Part shown: in pieces, positions 54,040 to 64,000 of the stretch | Numbering within the stretch: the stretch's first letter is position 1 | Layout of the letters: the number at the start of each line of letters is the position of its first letter | Assembly (NCBI RefSeq): GCF_013369385.1 | Contig: NZ_SZTO01000018.1 | Location: forward strand, 1-64,000 | Reading direction: 5' to 3' | DNA from: Vibrio sp. 05-20-BW147 | GTDB taxonomy: Bacteria > Pseudomonadota > Gammaproteobacteria > Enterobacterales > Vibrionaceae | DNA length: 64,000 nt | Translations under genes and position numbers: made by a program | Notes under the pieces: model-generated | Told to the model about the DNA's origin: nothing | The model's input: the letters and a program-made list of their open reading frames with translations, nothing else | Databases searched by the model: none

Positions 54040-54210
54040 TTACTTGATTTTCGCTTCTTTGTACACAACGTGCTGGCGTACTACTGGATCAAATTTTTTG
54101 ATCTCGAACTTGCCTGGCATGTTGCGCTTATTTTTGTCAGTTGTGTAGAAGTGACCAGTATTTGCAGTAGATACTAGACGAATTTTCTCACGAATGCCTT
54201 TCTTAGCCAT
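54040..54210 (-). CDS. rpmG: 50S ribosomal protein L33
   Basis: Translating the minus strand from the ATG at 54210 gives 56 residues: [20 protein letters not shown] then [21 protein letters not shown] and VVYKEAKIK. This is the exact L33 pattern for the Cys-less (zinc-free) type. L33 is a large-subunit protein. It lies 15 bp after rpmB and ends in a strong terminator. Confidence 0.98.
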
Positions 54211-54225
54211 TGCTAATTCCTCTTA

Positions 54226-54462
54226 TTAAACGGTTTCGCCGCGTGCACGCATATCAGCTAGAACAACATCGATGCCTTTCTTATCGATGATGCGCATGCC
54301 TTTTGCAGTCAGGCGTAGTTTAACAAAACGTTTTTCGCTCTCTACCCAGAAACGATGAGTTTGTAGGTTCGGCAGAAAACGACGCTTAGTAGCATTTCGT
54401 GCGTGTGAGCGGTTGTTACCAACTGCAGGACGCTTACCAGTTACTTGGCATACTCGGGACAT
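54226..54462 (-). CDS. rpmB: 50S ribosomal protein L28
   Basis: This 78-residue protein reads [20 protein letters not shown] at its start, then [38 protein letters not shown], as in L28. It starts at the ATG at 54462 (an upstream in-frame start would add five residues). The single promoter at 54576-54604 serves rpmB-rpmG. Confidence 0.98.
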   Translation of the reverse strand: MSRVCQVTGKRPAVGNNRSHARNATKRRFLPNLQTHRFWVESEKRFVKLRLTAKGMRIIDKKGIDVVLADMRARGETV

Positions 54463-54773
54463 GAATGTCTTCTCCAAATCGTTTCAGCTCGATATCAACC
54501 TTGGTGGCCGAACCTCATCAATTAGAGGTCAAATACCATTATGGAAAATCCATACAAGGCTATCAAAGGTCGCGCATTATACTAACTTGCCATGCATTGC
54601 TCAAGACCCGAACAGATCCTTTTTACAGGTTTTCGTGATCTTTTTTTAGACAGCACGTTTTCAAGCAGTCCAAGCTGAATGTAAATTAAAATATTTGAGT
54701 GGCGAGGATTGTAGCAGAAACTCACTTATGAACAACAAAAAGTTTGCCTGTCAAGAGCGATGATTTTTGCGCT
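54463..54773. other. Intergenic region between rpmB and radC
   Basis: This 311-bp interval carries the rpmB promoter and a leader of about 110 nt. I see no gene and no clear radC terminator in it. Confidence 0.7.
54576..54604 (-). promoter_or_regulatory. Sigma-70 promoter for rpmB-rpmG
   Basis: On the minus strand TTGAGC (54599-54604), a 17-bp spacer and a perfect TATAAT (54576-54581) form a near-consensus promoter, as expected for ribosomal proteins. Confidence 0.85.
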
Positions 54774-55448
54774 TCATATCCAACCTCTTTCCGCGAATGA
54801 AACCACCTCGCCATCGCCGACAACAAAGTGGTCCAACACCCGAATATCCACTAGGCCCAATGCGTCACTCAAACGGCGTGTAATACGCCTATCCGCTTGG
54901 CTTGGCTCTGCTACGCCTGAGGGGTGATTGTGTGCCAAAATCAGGGCAGCGGCGTTATGGTGTAGTGCTCGTTTGACCACTTCTCGCGGGTAAACCGAAG
55001 CAGCATCAATGGTACCTTCAAACATCACTTCATCTTTAATGACACGGTTTTGATTATCCAAAAACAAAATATAAAACGCTTCACGATGGCGATCGCGCAA
55101 TATTGAAGAAAGATAGAGCTTAGTATGCTGAGGGCTGGTGAGCGCATCACCACGTTGCAATGTTTCCGCCAAATAGCGTTGCGTCATCTCCAAAACGGCT
55201 TGTAATTGAACGTACTTTGCCTGCCCCAATCCTTTGTGACGACAAAAACTCTGTTCATCGGCAGAAAAGAGTTTTCTCAGCGAACCAAAGTCTCGCAACA
55301 AAAAATCGGCAAGTTCAATCACGTTCATTCCTTGTGTGCCTGTTCGCAAAAAGATCGCAAGTAACTCCGCATCAGACAAAGACTGAGGGCCTCGCTGAAG
55401 CAGTTTTTCTCTTGGCATCGATTCACTGGGCAGATTTTTTAGGCTCAT
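54774..55448 (-). CDS. radC: RadC-family JAB domain protein
   Basis: This 224-residue protein has an N-terminal helix-hairpin-helix-like part ([20 protein letters not shown]) and a C-terminal MPN/JAMM domain with [18 protein letters not shown] (HxHPSG...D) and DHFVVGDG. It is called a DNA-repair protein, but the true activity is unresolved. The ATG at 55448 is likely; one more Met lies a codon upstream. Confidence 0.95.
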   Translation of the reverse strand: MSLKNLPSESMPREKLLQRGPQSLSDAELLAIFLRTGTQGMNVIELADFLLRDFGSLRKLFSADEQSFCRHKGLGQAKYVQLQAVLEMTQRYLAETLQRGDALTSPQHTKLYLSSILRDRHREAFYILFLDNQNRVIKDEVMFEGTIDAASVYPREVVKRALHHNAAALILAHNHPSGVAEPSQADRRITRRLSDALGLVDIRVLDHFVVGDGEVVSFAERGWI

Positions 55449-55561
55449 CATCTTTCTCTGTTTTTTTAGATGTGCCTATTGCAACGAGAAAACCAGCAAA
55501 GTCTAGTGTGACGATGCTGGTTCGCTATTCATGCAGCAAGAGAATGTAACCAAGCGTTTTA

Positions 55562-57229
55562 TCAGAGCTTAAAATGACCGACCAAGTCATGCATCTCTTG
55601 GCCAGATACATTTAAGCGTGAACTAATGGCTTCCGACTCTTGTAAGTTGTGATTGATCTCATTAACGATTTGCTGAATGGTGACAAGGTTTTGGTTGATA
55701 TCCTCAGCGACCGCGCTCTGTTGTTCAGCGGCGGATGCCGTTTGAATGCCCATATCACGGATCATTTCCACCGCCGACTGGATACCAGCAAGTGACTCTT
55801 TGATTTGTACTGACTCAAGCGCCGTTTGCTCACCACGCTCTTGGCTGGCAGACATAGTGGTGACCGCTCTGGCCACACCGTTTTGCAACTGCTTGAGCAT
55901 ATCACCAATTTCTAAGGTGCTGTTTTGTGTTCGACTCGCCAGTGAACGAACTTCATCAGCTACCACGGCAAACCCGCGACCTTGTTCTCCCGCACGCGCA
56001 GCTTCAATGGCGGCATTCAGTGCCAGTAAGTTCGTTTGCTCGGCAATTTCGCCTATCACTTGCAACACTTTGGTGATTTGAACGGTCTGTTGGCTAAGCT
56101 GAGAAATCGCGTCTGAGGTGATGTTCACTTCGTCGACCAATTTACCAATCCCTTCTATCGCGTGATTCACTTCGACTTGCGCTTCTGAGATCTGCGCATT
56201 GGCAGAATCAATCGCTTGTGCCGTGGCATGGGTATTGTTGGCGACTTCTCTCGCGGTAGCACTCATTTCCGTCACAGCAGTCACTACTTTATCCGTCTCC
56301 AAACAGTGCGTTTGCATTTGGTTACTGGCAAACGAGGCTTGCTGAACCAGCCCAGTGGCCGCGCTTTGCACCGTTTGTGCCGAACTGCGAATATCGACCA
56401 TCAATGGATGCAACTTGTCCATAAACTGGTTGAACGCTTTTGCCACTTCCCCCACTTCATCTTGGCTGTCCACACTCAAGCGAGCGGTCAAATCGCCACC
56501 GCCTGCTGCCACATCTTGCAACGAGGACGCGATATGCTGCAGAGGTAAAATCGCTCGGGAAACCATCACGCCAATCACACCGCAAGCAATCAATAGACCC
56601 ACCAGCGTGAATCCAATCGCCGATAAGGTATGCTCATTCAAACTGGCAATACTTTGTACACGATGCTCTGCCACTTGCATGTCGATATCATCGATGTAGA
56701 TCCCCGTACCAAGTACCCAGTCCCATTTTGGCAGATATTCCGCATAACCCAGTTTAGGCGCTTGTGCATTGATAGTCGGTTTGTGCCATGAGAAATACAG
56801 GAAGCCATCGCCTTTGTGTGAAGCATCAATCAGCCCTGCTATCACCGCAACACCATTGTCATCTTTCATGCCGTATAGATTTTTACCTTCCAACTCCGGC
56901 TTGATCGCGTGCAGCGTGTTGACGCCTTTAGAATCATAAGCAAAGAAGTAACCATCACTCTCAAAGCGCATTGCTTTCAAAATCTGTTTGGCTTGTTGTT
57001 GATTATTGCCATTCACATCTGTGTCATACAGCGGCTTAATGGCGGTAACCCCCATCATTAGATACGCTTTTAACTCTGTTTTGCGTGTTTCTATCAGTTC
57101 GTTTCGATACTCACTCAACTCTACTTCTAGACTTTTGAGGCTATTGAAGTAAAAAACCGCCGTCACCATGGCGGTCAGCAGCACTAAAGGGATGATAGTA
57201 AGCAGTAATAATTTGTTCCGACTCTTCAT
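55562..57229 (-). CDS. Methyl-accepting chemotaxis protein with single Cache sensor
   Basis: This 555-residue transmembrane chemoreceptor begins with a signal/TM helix ([20 protein letters not shown]), a periplasmic sCache_2 domain ([38 protein letters not shown], then FLYFSWHKP), a second TM helix (~200), a HAMP and a cytoplasmic signalling domain with [32 protein letters not shown]. It senses an unknown small ligand and signals to CheA. The ATG at 57229 is preferred to longer frames because the upstream segment has no signal features. Confidence 0.95.
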   Translation of the reverse strand: MKSRNKLLLLTIIPLVLLTAMVTAVFYFNSLKSLEVELSEYRNELIETRKTELKAYLMMGVTAIKPLYDTDVNGNNQQQAKQILKAMRFESDGYFFAYDSKGVNTLHAIKPELEGKNLYGMKDDNGVAVIAGLIDASHKGDGFLYFSWHKPTINAQAPKLGYAEYLPKWDWVLGTGIYIDDIDMQVAEHRVQSIASLNEHTLSAIGFTLVGLLIACGVIGVMVSRAILPLQHIASSLQDVAAGGGDLTARLSVDSQDEVGEVAKAFNQFMDKLHPLMVDIRSSAQTVQSAATGLVQQASFASNQMQTHCLETDKVVTAVTEMSATAREVANNTHATAQAIDSANAQISEAQVEVNHAIEGIGKLVDEVNITSDAISQLSQQTVQITKVLQVIGEIAEQTNLLALNAAIEAARAGEQGRGFAVVADEVRSLASRTQNSTLEIGDMLKQLQNGVARAVTTMSASQERGEQTALESVQIKESLAGIQSAVEMIRDMGIQTASAAEQQSAVAEDINQNLVTIQQIVNEINHNLQESEAISSRLNVSGQEMHDLVGHFKL

Positions 57230-57506
57230 GACAAGTTCCGTCGCTATCCATATGATTGTTTTAATTTTTAAGAGATGTATCGCCAGCATTATCTGGTATC
57301 TGCACCAATAATGTCCGTGAGCGACATTCTCTTTTTCTGATCGATTTGTCATATTTGTCTCAAATCAGAGAGGTCGGATCTTACTTCTCGTTCAATTTGA
57401 CGACATCGTCACACCAGCGATCCGAATGCTCAATCGCCTATCTTTCAATCACCTGAGCAAATAATTTGTGTTAGGATCGGCAACAATTATTTTGGAGAGT
57501 AATCAA

Positions 57507-58712
57507 ATGCAAACATTGGCAGGAAAGAAGATTCTACTGGGTATCAGTGGTGGTATTGCGGCCTACAAATGTGCAGACCTCACCCGCCGTCTCAAAGAAA
57601 GAGGCGCAGAGGTGCAAGTCGTCATGACCAAAGCCGCAAAAGAATTTATTACCCCGCTCACGATGCAGGCAGTCTCTGGCCGACCAGTCTCAGATAGTTT
57701 ACTCGATCCAGCCGCCGAAGCCTCAATGGGCCACATCGAGCTGGCGAAGTGGGCCGACCTTATCTTACTTGCCCCTGCTACTGCGGATCTGATTGCGCGT
57801 ATGGCCGCCGGCATGGGCAACGACCTACTGACTACCTTAGTGTTGGCCACTGACGCCCCAGTTGCGGTCTCTCCAGCGATGAATCAACAGATGTATCGCA
57901 ACGTCGCGACCCAAGAGAACATTGCGACTCTGAGCCGACGCGGTATGGAAATCTGGGGCCCAGCGGCTGGCGAACAAGCGTGTGGTGATGTGGGCCCAGG
58001 CCGTATGTTAGAGCCGATGCAATTGGTTGCGCTGTGCGAACAATTCTTCCAGCCAAAACCGTTACAAGACAAATCGATTTTGATCACTGCGGGTCCAACT
58101 CGTGAAGCCATTGACCCTGTGCGCTACATTACAAACCACAGCTCAGGCAAAATGGGTTACGCGCTGGCTCAAGCAGCGATGCAGTTGGGTGCGAATGTAA
58201 CACTTATCAGCGGCCCGGTTTCTCTGCCAACCCCCGTCAATGTCAATCGTATCAACGTCGACAGTGCTCAAGAAATGTATGACGCCGTGATGGCTCAGGC
58301 CTCTGATCACGATATCTTCATCAGTTGCGCGGCTGTGGCAGATTACCGCCCAGCCACGATTGCTGAGCAAAAACTGAAGAAAACTGACGACAGTGATGAG
58401 ATGACCATCACTATGGTGAAGAATCCCGATATCGTCGCGTCGGTCTCCGCCATGACAGAAAATCGTCCTTTTACGGTCGGGTTTGCGGCAGAAACCAACG
58501 ACGTTGAAGTGTACGCTCGCCGTAAACTGGAAAAGAAAAAGCTCGATCTGCTCTGCGCGAACGACGTTTCCGTGGAAGGGCAAGGCTTCAACAGCAGCGA
58601 CAATGCGATTACGCTTTACTGGCCACAGGGAGAGAAAGCGCTGCCACTCAACAGCAAAGCGGCATTAAGTATGGAGATCTTGAAACAGATCCAAACCTTG
58701 ATAGGTCAGTAA
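57507..58712 (+). CDS. coaBC: Bifunctional CoA synthesis protein CoaBC (Dfp)
   Basis: This 401-residue protein has an FMN-binding CoaC domain ([31 protein letters not shown]; HxE-type MGHIELAKW) and, from ~185, the CoaB phosphopantothenate-cysteine ligase domain ([48 protein letters not shown]). It makes 4'-phosphopantetheine. It starts at the ATG at 57507 after TTGGAGAG. coaD is in the same window. Confidence 0.97.
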   Translation: MQTLAGKKILLGISGGIAAYKCADLTRRLKERGAEVQVVMTKAAKEFITPLTMQAVSGRPVSDSLLDPAAEASMGHIELAKWADLILLAPATADLIARMAAGMGNDLLTTLVLATDAPVAVSPAMNQQMYRNVATQENIATLSRRGMEIWGPAAGEQACGDVGPGRMLEPMQLVALCEQFFQPKPLQDKSILITAGPTREAIDPVRYITNHSSGKMGYALAQAAMQLGANVTLISGPVSLPTPVNVNRINVDSAQEMYDAVMAQASDHDIFISCAAVADYRPATIAEQKLKKTDDSDEMTITMVKNPDIVASVSAMTENRPFTVGFAAETNDVEVYARRKLEKKKLDLLCANDVSVEGQGFNSSDNAITLYWPQGEKALPLNSKAALSMEILKQIQTLIGQ

Positions 58713-58814
58713 TCGACATATCGCCCTCCGTTATTGACTAGGTTATTTGTACAGCTTTTTGCTTAACAGTATCACAAAACCTGATCGATACCTGATGTCT
58801 TGAACTGGGCATGC

Positions 58815-58823
58815 TGATATAAT
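58815..58823 (+). promoter_or_regulatory. Extended -10 promoter for slmA-lpxL
   Basis: TGATATAAT (TGN plus a perfect TATAAT) stands 40 bp before the slmA ATG. No good -35 is present, as is usual for extended -10 promoters. Confidence 0.6.
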
Positions 58824-58862
58824 CGCTGACGAAAAAACGTCTATTCAAAAGGAAGTTAATCA

Positions 58863-59453
58863 ATGGCAGGCAGTAAAAAATCAAACCGCCGTGAAGAGAT
58901 CCTCCAAGCTCTTGCTCATATGTTGGAGTCTGCGGAAGGGGCATCGCGTATTACTACCGCGAAGTTGGCACAACAAGTAGGCGTGTCAGAAGCGGCACTT
59001 TATCGCCACTTTCCAAGCAAAGCGCGTATGTTTGAAGGTTTGATTGAGTTTATTGAAGAAGCCTTGATGTCGCGTATCAACCGTATCTTAGATGAAGAGA
59101 AAGACACGCTGGAACGTATTCGTTTGGTACTGCAACTGCTGCTCGCCTTTGCTGAGCGCAACCCAGGCTTGACGCGTATTATGTCTGGCCATGCGCTGAT
59201 GTTTGAAAATGAACGACTACGCGATCGCATTAACCAACTGTTTGAACGCATCGAAACTCAACTGCGTCAGATTCTACGCGAGCGCAAATTGCGTGAGGGG
59301 AAATCCTTCCCTGTCGAAGAAAAGATCCTCGCTGCCCAGTTACTAGGCCAAGTAGAAGGCAGTTTGAATCGTTTCGTCCGTTCCGACTTTAAATACCAAC
59401 CAACTGAAAATTTTGAGGAATACTGGGCATTGCTCAGTGCACAGATTAAATAA
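58863..59453 (+). CDS. slmA: Nucleoid occlusion factor SlmA
   Basis: This 196-residue TetR-family protein has a DNA-binding HTH ([36 protein letters not shown], ~28-62) and an effector-free C-terminal dimer domain. The sequence [14 protein letters not shown] and the ending [13 protein letters not shown] match SlmA, which binds DNA sites on the nucleoid and blocks FtsZ assembly over DNA. It precedes lpxL by 3 bp. Confidence 0.96.
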   Translation: MAGSKKSNRREEILQALAHMLESAEGASRITTAKLAQQVGVSEAALYRHFPSKARMFEGLIEFIEEALMSRINRILDEEKDTLERIRLVLQLLLAFAERNPGLTRIMSGHALMFENERLRDRINQLFERIETQLRQILRERKLREGKSFPVEEKILAAQLLGQVEGSLNRFVRSDFKYQPTENFEEYWALLSAQIK

Positions 59454-59456
59454 TTT

Positions 59457-60395
59457 ATGACAACTGCAACAAAACCTGCGTTTTCAATTTCGCTGCTTCA
59501 CCCTAAATACTGGCCAGTTTGGCTAGGCTTTGGCTTACTTGCCATCCTTGTCACCATCCTGCCGTACAAATTGCAACTTTGGTTGGGTCGTAGCCTTGGC
59601 CACTTTGCAATGCGCTTCGCCAAAAGCCGCGTGCATGTCGCGCGTCGCAACTTGGAACTAGCCTTTCCAGAAATGGGCCAGCAAGAGCGCGAGGCCATTG
59701 TGCTTGAAAACTTCAAAAACACCGGCTTAGCATTGTTTGAAACAGGCATCGCGTGGTTTTGGCCAGATTGGCGCATCAAACGTCATGTTGTTTTTGGTGA
59801 CACCCGAGAACTGATGGAACTGGATGCCAATAAAAAAGGGGTGTTAGTGGTGTGTACGCACTCACTTAACCTTGAGATAACCGCGCGTGCCTTTTCATTG
59901 TTTGCGCCCGGTTATGGCGTGTATCGCCCACATGACAACCCCGCTTACGACTTTATTCAAACTTGGGGCCGCACTCGTTGTGGCAACCAAATGGTGGATC
60001 GTAAAGACGTCAAAGGCATGTTGAAAATTCTACGCGGCGGTGATCGCTTGTGGTATTTGCCTGACCATGATTATGGCAACAACCACGCAGTATTTGTTCC
60101 CTTCTTTGCCGTACCCGATGCGTGTACAACGGCAGGAACAGGTGTATTAGTGGATGCGAGTAAGTGTGCGGTGATCACCGCGTCTAGTTTCCGCAAAGGC
60201 GAAACCTATACGCTGGAAATCGACCCGGATATCAGCGACCAATTCCCACGTAAAGACGCGGTTGGCGCGGCAACGGTGATGAACCAAGCGATTGAGAAAG
60301 TGATTTTGCGTGGATTAGATCAATGGATGTGGCTGCACAAACGCTTTAAGAGCATGGCTGACCCAAGCCAACCACGCGGCATTCGTTATAAATAG
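59457..60395 (+). CDS. lpxL: Lipid A late acyltransferase, LpxL/HtrB type
   Basis: This 312-residue inner-membrane acyltransferase has an N-terminal helix (VWLGFGLLAILVTILPY), the catalytic CTHSLNLE (HX4E) at about residue 139, GYGVYRPHDNPAYDFIQ, WYLPDHDYG and QWMWLHKRFKS. The HX4E form and length fit LpxL. It should add the first secondary acyl chain. The LpxM-type paralogue is at 21175. Confidence 0.9.
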   Translation: MTTATKPAFSISLLHPKYWPVWLGFGLLAILVTILPYKLQLWLGRSLGHFAMRFAKSRVHVARRNLELAFPEMGQQEREAIVLENFKNTGLALFETGIAWFWPDWRIKRHVVFGDTRELMELDANKKGVLVVCTHSLNLEITARAFSLFAPGYGVYRPHDNPAYDFIQTWGRTRCGNQMVDRKDVKGMLKILRGGDRLWYLPDHDYGNNHAVFVPFFAVPDACTTAGTGVLVDASKCAVITASSFRKGETYTLEIDPDISDQFPRKDAVGAATVMNQAIEKVILRGLDQWMWLHKRFKSMADPSQPRGIRYK

Positions 60396-60413
60396 TTAGG
60401 TGTTAGGTTGCTA

Positions 60414-60508
60414 GGGACTAGGGACTAGGGACTAGGGACTAGGGACTAGAAGCCTAGATAACTAGATAACTAGATAACTAGATTCTAGGAGCTGCTTTTC
60501 CTAGAATC
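60414..60508. repeat. CTAG repeats: five GGGACTA heptamers, octamers and a perfect inverted repeat
   Basis: 60414-60448 is five copies of GGGACTA. Then follow three octamer steps of TAGATAAC. At 60481-60490 (GATTCTAGGA) and 60499-60508 (TCCTAGAATC) lies a perfect 10-bp inverted repeat with an 8-nt loop. It is between lpxL and pyrE, which converge. Confidence 0.9.
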
Positions 60509-60524
60509 TAGCCCCTGCCTTTAC

Positions 60525-61166
60525 TTAGATCCCGTATTGGGCGCGATACGCTTTCACCGCATCAAGATGCTCGGCTGCATCGCCTTTCTCTTCCAAGAAC
60601 GTGATCAAATCCGACAGGCTAACGATAGAAATCACTGCACAAGCGAAATCACGTTCAACTTCCTGAATCGCCGACAGCTCACCCTTACCTTTTTCTTGGC
60701 GGTCAATCGCCACCAATACGCCAGCCAGATCGGCACCATTGGCTTGGATGATTTCCATCGATTCGCGAATCGCTGTGCCCGCGGTGATCACATCGTCCAC
60801 CAGCATAATGCGCCCTTCTAGCGCAGAGCCAACCAAGTTACCGCCTTCGCCGTGATCTTTGGCTTCTTTGCGATTGAAGCAGTAAGGCGTGTCGATATCG
60901 TGGTGATCCGCCAGCGCAACGGCCGTCGTAGTCGCGATTGGGATACCTTTGTACGCAGGGCCAAAGAGTACGTCGAACTCAATGCCAGAATCCGCTAACG
61001 CCGCCGCATAAAAACGACCAAGGCGTGCCAAGTCACGACCTGTATTGAAAAGACCAGCGTTAAAGAAATATGGGCTTTTACGGCCAGATTTCAACGTAAA
61101 CTCGCCAAACTTAAGGACTTGTTTCTCTAGTGCAAACTCAATAAATTCACGCTGGTATGCTTTCAT
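60525..61166 (-). CDS. pyrE: Orotate phosphoribosyltransferase
   Basis: This 213-residue enzyme has [41 protein letters not shown], and the PRPP-binding [21 protein letters not shown]. It makes orotidine monophosphate in pyrimidine synthesis. Downstream of rph on the same strand, as in E. coli rph-pyrE, though here a heptamer array and terminator intervene. The ATG is at 61166. Confidence 0.98.
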   Translation of the reverse strand: MKAYQREFIEFALEKQVLKFGEFTLKSGRKSPYFFNAGLFNTGRDLARLGRFYAAALADSGIEFDVLFGPAYKGIPIATTTAVALADHHDIDTPYCFNRKEAKDHGEGGNLVGSALEGRIMLVDDVITAGTAIRESMEIIQANGADLAGVLVAIDRQEKGKGELSAIQEVERDFACAVISIVSLSDLITFLEEKGDAAEHLDAVKAYRAQYGI

Positions 61167-61210
61167 GAATACTCTCTCGATGTTTAATGGGTTAATAGGT
61201 GCTAGGTCTA

Positions 61211-61266
61211 GGGTCTAGGGTCTAGGGTCTAGGGTCTAGGGTCTAGGGTCTAGGGTCTAGGGTCTA
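61211..61266 (+). repeat. Array of eight perfect heptamers (GGGTCTA)
   Basis: Eight perfect copies of GGGTCTA (56 bp) between rph and pyrE, preceded by one degenerate copy. This is the same unit as the array after gfcD at 19915. Confidence 0.97.
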
Positions 61267-61273
61267 GCAACAA

Positions 61274-61303
61274 ACAAAAAAATAGCCCCCAAATGGGAGC
61301 TAT
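61274..61303 (-). terminator. Intrinsic terminator of rph
   Basis: ATAGCCCCC (61282-61290) pairs with GGGAGCTAT (61295-61303) with one wobble; on the minus strand a T7 run follows. It lies just after the rph stop and before the repeat array. Confidence 0.85.
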
Positions 61304-61308
61304 CTAAA

Positions 61309-62025
61309 TCAATTGGCTAACGCCGCCTTCTGCGCGGCGACGATCTCGCTAATGCCCTTTTTGGCCGACTCTAGCAGAGCCAGCAATTGTTCATGGCTAA
61401 ACGGTTCGCCTTCTGCAGTGCCTTGGATTTCGATCATCTTGCCTTCTTCCGTCATCACTACGTTCATGTCGGTATCAGCCGCCGAATCTTCCACGTATTC
61501 CAAATCGCACAGGACATCTTCACCCAAAATGCCGACCGAAACCGCAGCCACATGGCCTTTCATTGGGTTTGCTTTTAGCTTGCCACTGTCAACAAGGTGC
61601 TGAAATGCATCCGCCATCGCCACGCTAGCACCACTGATTGACGCGGTGCGCGTACCGCCATCGGCTTGGATCACATCACAGTCAACGGTGATCATAAACT
61701 CACCCATCGCTTCCAAATCCACGACTGCGCGCAGGCTACGTGCGATCAAACGTTGAATTTCCATGGTACGACCGCCTTGCTTACCATTGGCCGCTTCACG
61801 ACGAGTACGTGAATGAGTTGCGCGTGGCAGCATGCCATATTCCGCCGTCACCCAGCCTTTACCTTGGCCTTTTAGCCAACGAGGCACCGATTCTTCCACG
61901 GTCGCATTACACAGCACCTTGGTATTACCAAACTCAACCAGCACGGAGCCTTCCGCATAAGCCGTGTAGTTACGAGTAATTTTAATTGGGCGCACTTGGT
62001 CTGCCGCGCGATCATTTGGACGCAT
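61309..62025 (-). CDS. rph: Ribonuclease PH
   Basis: This 238-residue phosphorolytic 3'-5' exoribonuclease trims tRNA 3' ends. Motifs: [62 protein letters not shown] and [21 protein letters not shown]. It appears full length (E. coli K-12 has a frameshifted copy). The start is the ATG at 62025. Divergent from yicC. Confidence 0.97.
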   Translation of the reverse strand: MRPNDRAADQVRPIKITRNYTAYAEGSVLVEFGNTKVLCNATVEESVPRWLKGQGKGWVTAEYGMLPRATHSRTRREAANGKQGGRTMEIQRLIARSLRAVVDLEAMGEFMITVDCDVIQADGGTRTASISGASVAMADAFQHLVDSGKLKANPMKGHVAAVSVGILGEDVLCDLEYVEDSAADTDMNVVMTEEGKMIEIQGTAEGEPFSHEQLLALLESAKKGISEIVAAQKAALAN

Positions 62026-62217
62026 GGATGAATACCTTTTCTGGGGATCGATTTGATTGGGGGTGAAGTATAGCGGAAACCACCGCAAGGCACTAGGGAA
62101 AGGCTCACGGTTTTTAGCTCACAGTTTTAGCAACAATGCTTCACGCCTAGCCGCAACGCCATTCTGTGCTACTATTGCCAAGCGTTATTTTCAAAGATGA
62201 TAAAACAGGAAAATTCG

Positions 62218-63084
62218 ATGATTTACAGCATGACCGCATACGCGCGCAAAGAGATCAAAGCCGATTGGGGCAGCGCGGTATGGGAAATCCGCAGTGTTAA
62301 CCAACGCTACCTAGAAACCTACTTCCGCATGCCAGAGCAGTTCCGCGGTCTAGAACCCGTTCTGCGCGAGCGTTTTCGCCAACGCCTTGCTCGCGGCAAA
62401 GTCGAGTGCAGCCTAAGATTTGAAGCCAATCCAGCGGCGCGCAGCGAACTGACGATCAATGAGACCTTAGCGAGCCAAGTGATTGGTGCCGCAAAGCAAA
62501 TCATGCAGCTCACCGGTGAAGATAGCCGCATCAACCCATTCCAAGTGATGCAGTGGCCTGGTGTGATGGAAACGCCAGAGCAAGATATGGACGCCATTAA
62601 TCAGCAATTGTTGGCCGCTTTTGACCAAGCACTTAACGAATTTATCGAAGCGCGTGGCCGTGAAGGCGACAACATGAAAGCCTTGATTGAGCAGCGCCTA
62701 GCAGCCATCACCGCGGAAGTAGTGAAAGTACGCGCCCGCATGCCAGAGATCATTGAGTGGCAGCGTGAGCGTCTGTTCTCGAAATTTGAAGAAGCCAAGG
62801 TGGAACTGGACGCTTCTCGCGTAGAGCAAGAGCTGATCATTTTGGCACAGAAATCGGATGTGGCAGAAGAGCTGGATCGCCTCGATTCTCACGTTAAAGA
62901 GACCACCAATATTTTGAAAAAAGGCGGCGCCGTTGGCCGTCGTTTGGACTTCATGATGCAAGAGTTCAACCGTGAATCCAACACGCTCGCGTCCAAATCG
63001 ATCGCCACTGACATCACCGCTTCAGGTGTAGAGCTTAAGGTGTTGATTGAACAAATGCGCGAGCAGATCCAAAATATCGAATAG
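62218..63084 (+). CDS. yicC: YicC family protein (RNase-related)
   Basis: This 288-residue protein begins MIYSMTAYARKE and contains GSAVWEIRSVNQRYLETYFRMP, the YicC N-domain, and a C-terminal DUF1732 block with EELDRLDSHVKETTNIL, GRRLDFMMQEFNRESNTLASKS. YicC has been linked to RNA decay in E. coli; exact role here inferred. The ATG at 62218 is chosen over one seven codons upstream because it matches the family. Followed by an intrinsic terminator. Confidence 0.95.
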   Translation: MIYSMTAYARKEIKADWGSAVWEIRSVNQRYLETYFRMPEQFRGLEPVLRERFRQRLARGKVECSLRFEANPAARSELTINETLASQVIGAAKQIMQLTGEDSRINPFQVMQWPGVMETPEQDMDAINQQLLAAFDQALNEFIEARGREGDNMKALIEQRLAAITAEVVKVRARMPEIIEWQRERLFSKFEEAKVELDASRVEQELIILAQKSDVAEELDRLDSHVKETTNILKKGGAVGRRLDFMMQEFNRESNTLASKSIATDITASGVELKVLIEQMREQIQNIE

Positions 63085-63123
63085 ATTCTCTAGGGTAGAA
63101 AGCTATACGTCCTAGAATGTCAT

Positions 63124-63172
63124 AAAAGCCCTGTATTACTTTGTGAAGAGCCTGGTAAATACAGGGCTTTTT
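63124..63172 (+). terminator. Intrinsic terminator of yicC
   Basis: AAAGCCCTGTATT (63125-63137) pairs with AATACAGGGCTTT (63158-63170) and a T-rich tail follows. Confidence 0.85.
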
Positions 63173-63492
63173 ATTTTCTCCATCCAAATCGGTTTGAAGG
63201 AATATGTCTGCTAACCGACTACCATTTGCTTGATTACAATTCGTTGATCGTGAAACGGAATGTGTCCGTTTGTAGAGGTTGAATCTGCAAAGCCAATAAA
63301 TAGGTTCAAAGTGTAACATGGCCGTTTAACTCTACCGAGGTCAGAGCGTCAAAACCTTCGAACTCTGCTCAGTCCAGTTTGCGCCATCTCTTGTTCTGAG
63401 AGAAGGATACAAAAATCCTCTGCGCATCTTTTCCCTGTTGCGATATAGTTGCCAACCCGCACCATCTATTGATCACTTGTATTTATTCAACC
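63173..63492. other. Intergenic region before the last gene
   Basis: 320 bp after the yicC terminator. It contains a small hairpin (AAACGGA at 63253 with TCCGTTT at 63265). I see no convincing promoter or tRNA. A short ORF at 63438 is in the wrong frame relative to the real gene. Confidence 0.55.
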
Positions 63493-64000
63493 ATGTTTAT
63501 TCGCAATACGCTCACATCCTTCTTTTTCCTGTTCGTGGTGGCACTAAGCAGCAAATTTCTTGCACTCATGACTTTTGCACAATTGCCTACCGAATTACTT
63601 TCAGCACAAGGTACCGAAGCGCTGTTTTTTGGGCTCCGCTTTGACGCTACGATAGCAACCATGCTGACGGTGCCGATTTTTTTACTCACTATCCCGTTTC
63701 TTTTCATTCATCGCGATAGTCAGTTTCTAATAAAAGGGCTGATGAGCTTAGGCGTACTGTGGATCGTGACGACAACATTTTCCGATGCGATTTACGCTAA
63801 AGATGCCAGTAAACATGTCACGTTTGAGCTTTTTACCGCGCAAGGCGTAGAAGGGGCATTGCTAGTCACCGCCTTTAAAAGCTACTGGGGAACCATCGCG
63901 ATAGGTTCTTTCTGGCTGGTGATTTGCCAATACCTACTATGGAAAAAAATCTCCCTTGACCATTCTGCGCGTCATCCTTGGTATCTCAATGGCATTTTTG
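63493..64000 (+). CDS. LTA synthase family protein, N-terminal part (runs off right edge)
   Basis: The plus strand is open from the ATG at 63493 to the window end (169 codons). It encodes four to five membrane helices: TLTSFFFLFVVALSSKFLAL, then FFGLRFDATIATMLTVPIFLLTIPFLF, SLGVLWIVTTTFSDAIY, and AIGSFWLVICQYLLW. FFGLRFDATIA matches WVGARFDAKIIA in the LTA synthase-family protein at 50303, so it is probably its paralogue. The catalytic domain lies outside the window. Confidence 0.75.
   Translation, partial: MFIRNTLTSFFFLFVVALSSKFLALMTFAQLPTELLSAQGTEALFFGLRFDATIATMLTVPIFLLTIPFLFIHRDSQFLIKGLMSLGVLWIVTTTFSDAIYAKDASKHVTFELFTAQGVEGALLVTAFKSYWGTIAIGSFWLVICQYLLWKKISLDHSARHPWYLNGIF

Noticed and set aside
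60481..60508. Perfect 10-bp inverted repeat as the pyrE terminator
   Set aside because: No T tract follows on the minus strand, and the same palindrome type occurs elsewhere as part of the CTAG family.
63240..63330. tRNA-like stretch (GGTTGAATC, GGTTCAAAG)
   Set aside because: No cloverleaf with a matching acceptor stem could be drawn.

Overview
The window looks like a chromosomal segment of a Vibrio, most likely Vibrio vulnificus or a close relative. Three observations support this: the gene order coaD - mutM - rpmG - rpmB - radC - MCP - coaBC - slmA - lpxL - pyrE - rph - yicC on the right, an hldD/waa lipopolysaccharide-core block in the middle, and a group 1/4-type wza-wzb-wzc capsule locus with a divergent gfcABCD (yjbEFGH-like) operon on the left. 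The species call is inference from content and order; no database was searched.

Region 1 (1-15,083, minus strand) is a capsule operon. It reads, in transcription order, wza, wzb, wzc, then a pseudaminic-type nonulosonic acid pathway (pseB, pseC, a cytidylyltransferase/aldo-keto reductase fusion, an SDR, a PseG-GNAT fusion, pseI), then a capsule-type glycosyltransferase, an O-acetyltransferase, a Wzx-like flippase and a GT2 glycosyltransferase that runs off the left edge. A JUMPStart/ops element for RfaH lies in the wza leader. The first 3.7 kb is very AT-rich and is probably horizontally acquired. Two long, similar CTAG-rich repeats flank wzb.

Region 2 (15,500-20,190, plus strand) is the divergent gfcABCD-like export/secretion operon with its own promoter and an internal terminator, followed by 17 perfect copies of a 7-bp repeat.

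Region 3 (20,189-26,623, plus strand) is an LPS inner-core/lipid A operon: hldD, an LpxM-type acyltransferase, waaF, a WaaL-type ligase, waaA and a possible sialyltransferase-like gene. Region 4 (26,602-39,224, minus strand) is a complete CMP-legionaminic acid type pathway (legB, legC, legG, legI, legH, ptmE, a Gfo/Idh oxidoreductase, legF, an SDR) followed by a GT4, two more Gfo/Idh oxidoreductases and an SGNH hydrolase-like gene. Its order resembles the ptm/leg locus of Campylobacter jejuni. Region 5 (39,426-46,760, minus strand) holds rmlBADC for dTDP-rhamnose, a GT2, a YejM-like sulfatase-fold membrane protein, kdkA and dgkA. Region 6 (46,862-50,259, plus strand) holds a GT9, a waaE-like GT2, a GT4 and coaD.

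Region 7 (50,303-64,000) is mainly housekeeping: an LTA-synthase-family protein, mutM, rpmG/rpmB, radC, a chemoreceptor, coaBC, slmA, lpxL, pyrE, rph, yicC, and a second LTA-synthase-family gene cut by the right edge. Heptamer arrays built on CTAG recur between its genes.

Taken together, the window encodes two separate nonulosonic acid pathways (pseudaminic-type in the capsule operon, legionaminic-type beside the LPS core genes), plus rhamnose, heptose, Kdo and lipid A functions. The points most worth a second look are the double pathway with its domain fusions, the repeats that could delete wzb, and the CTAG heptamer family.
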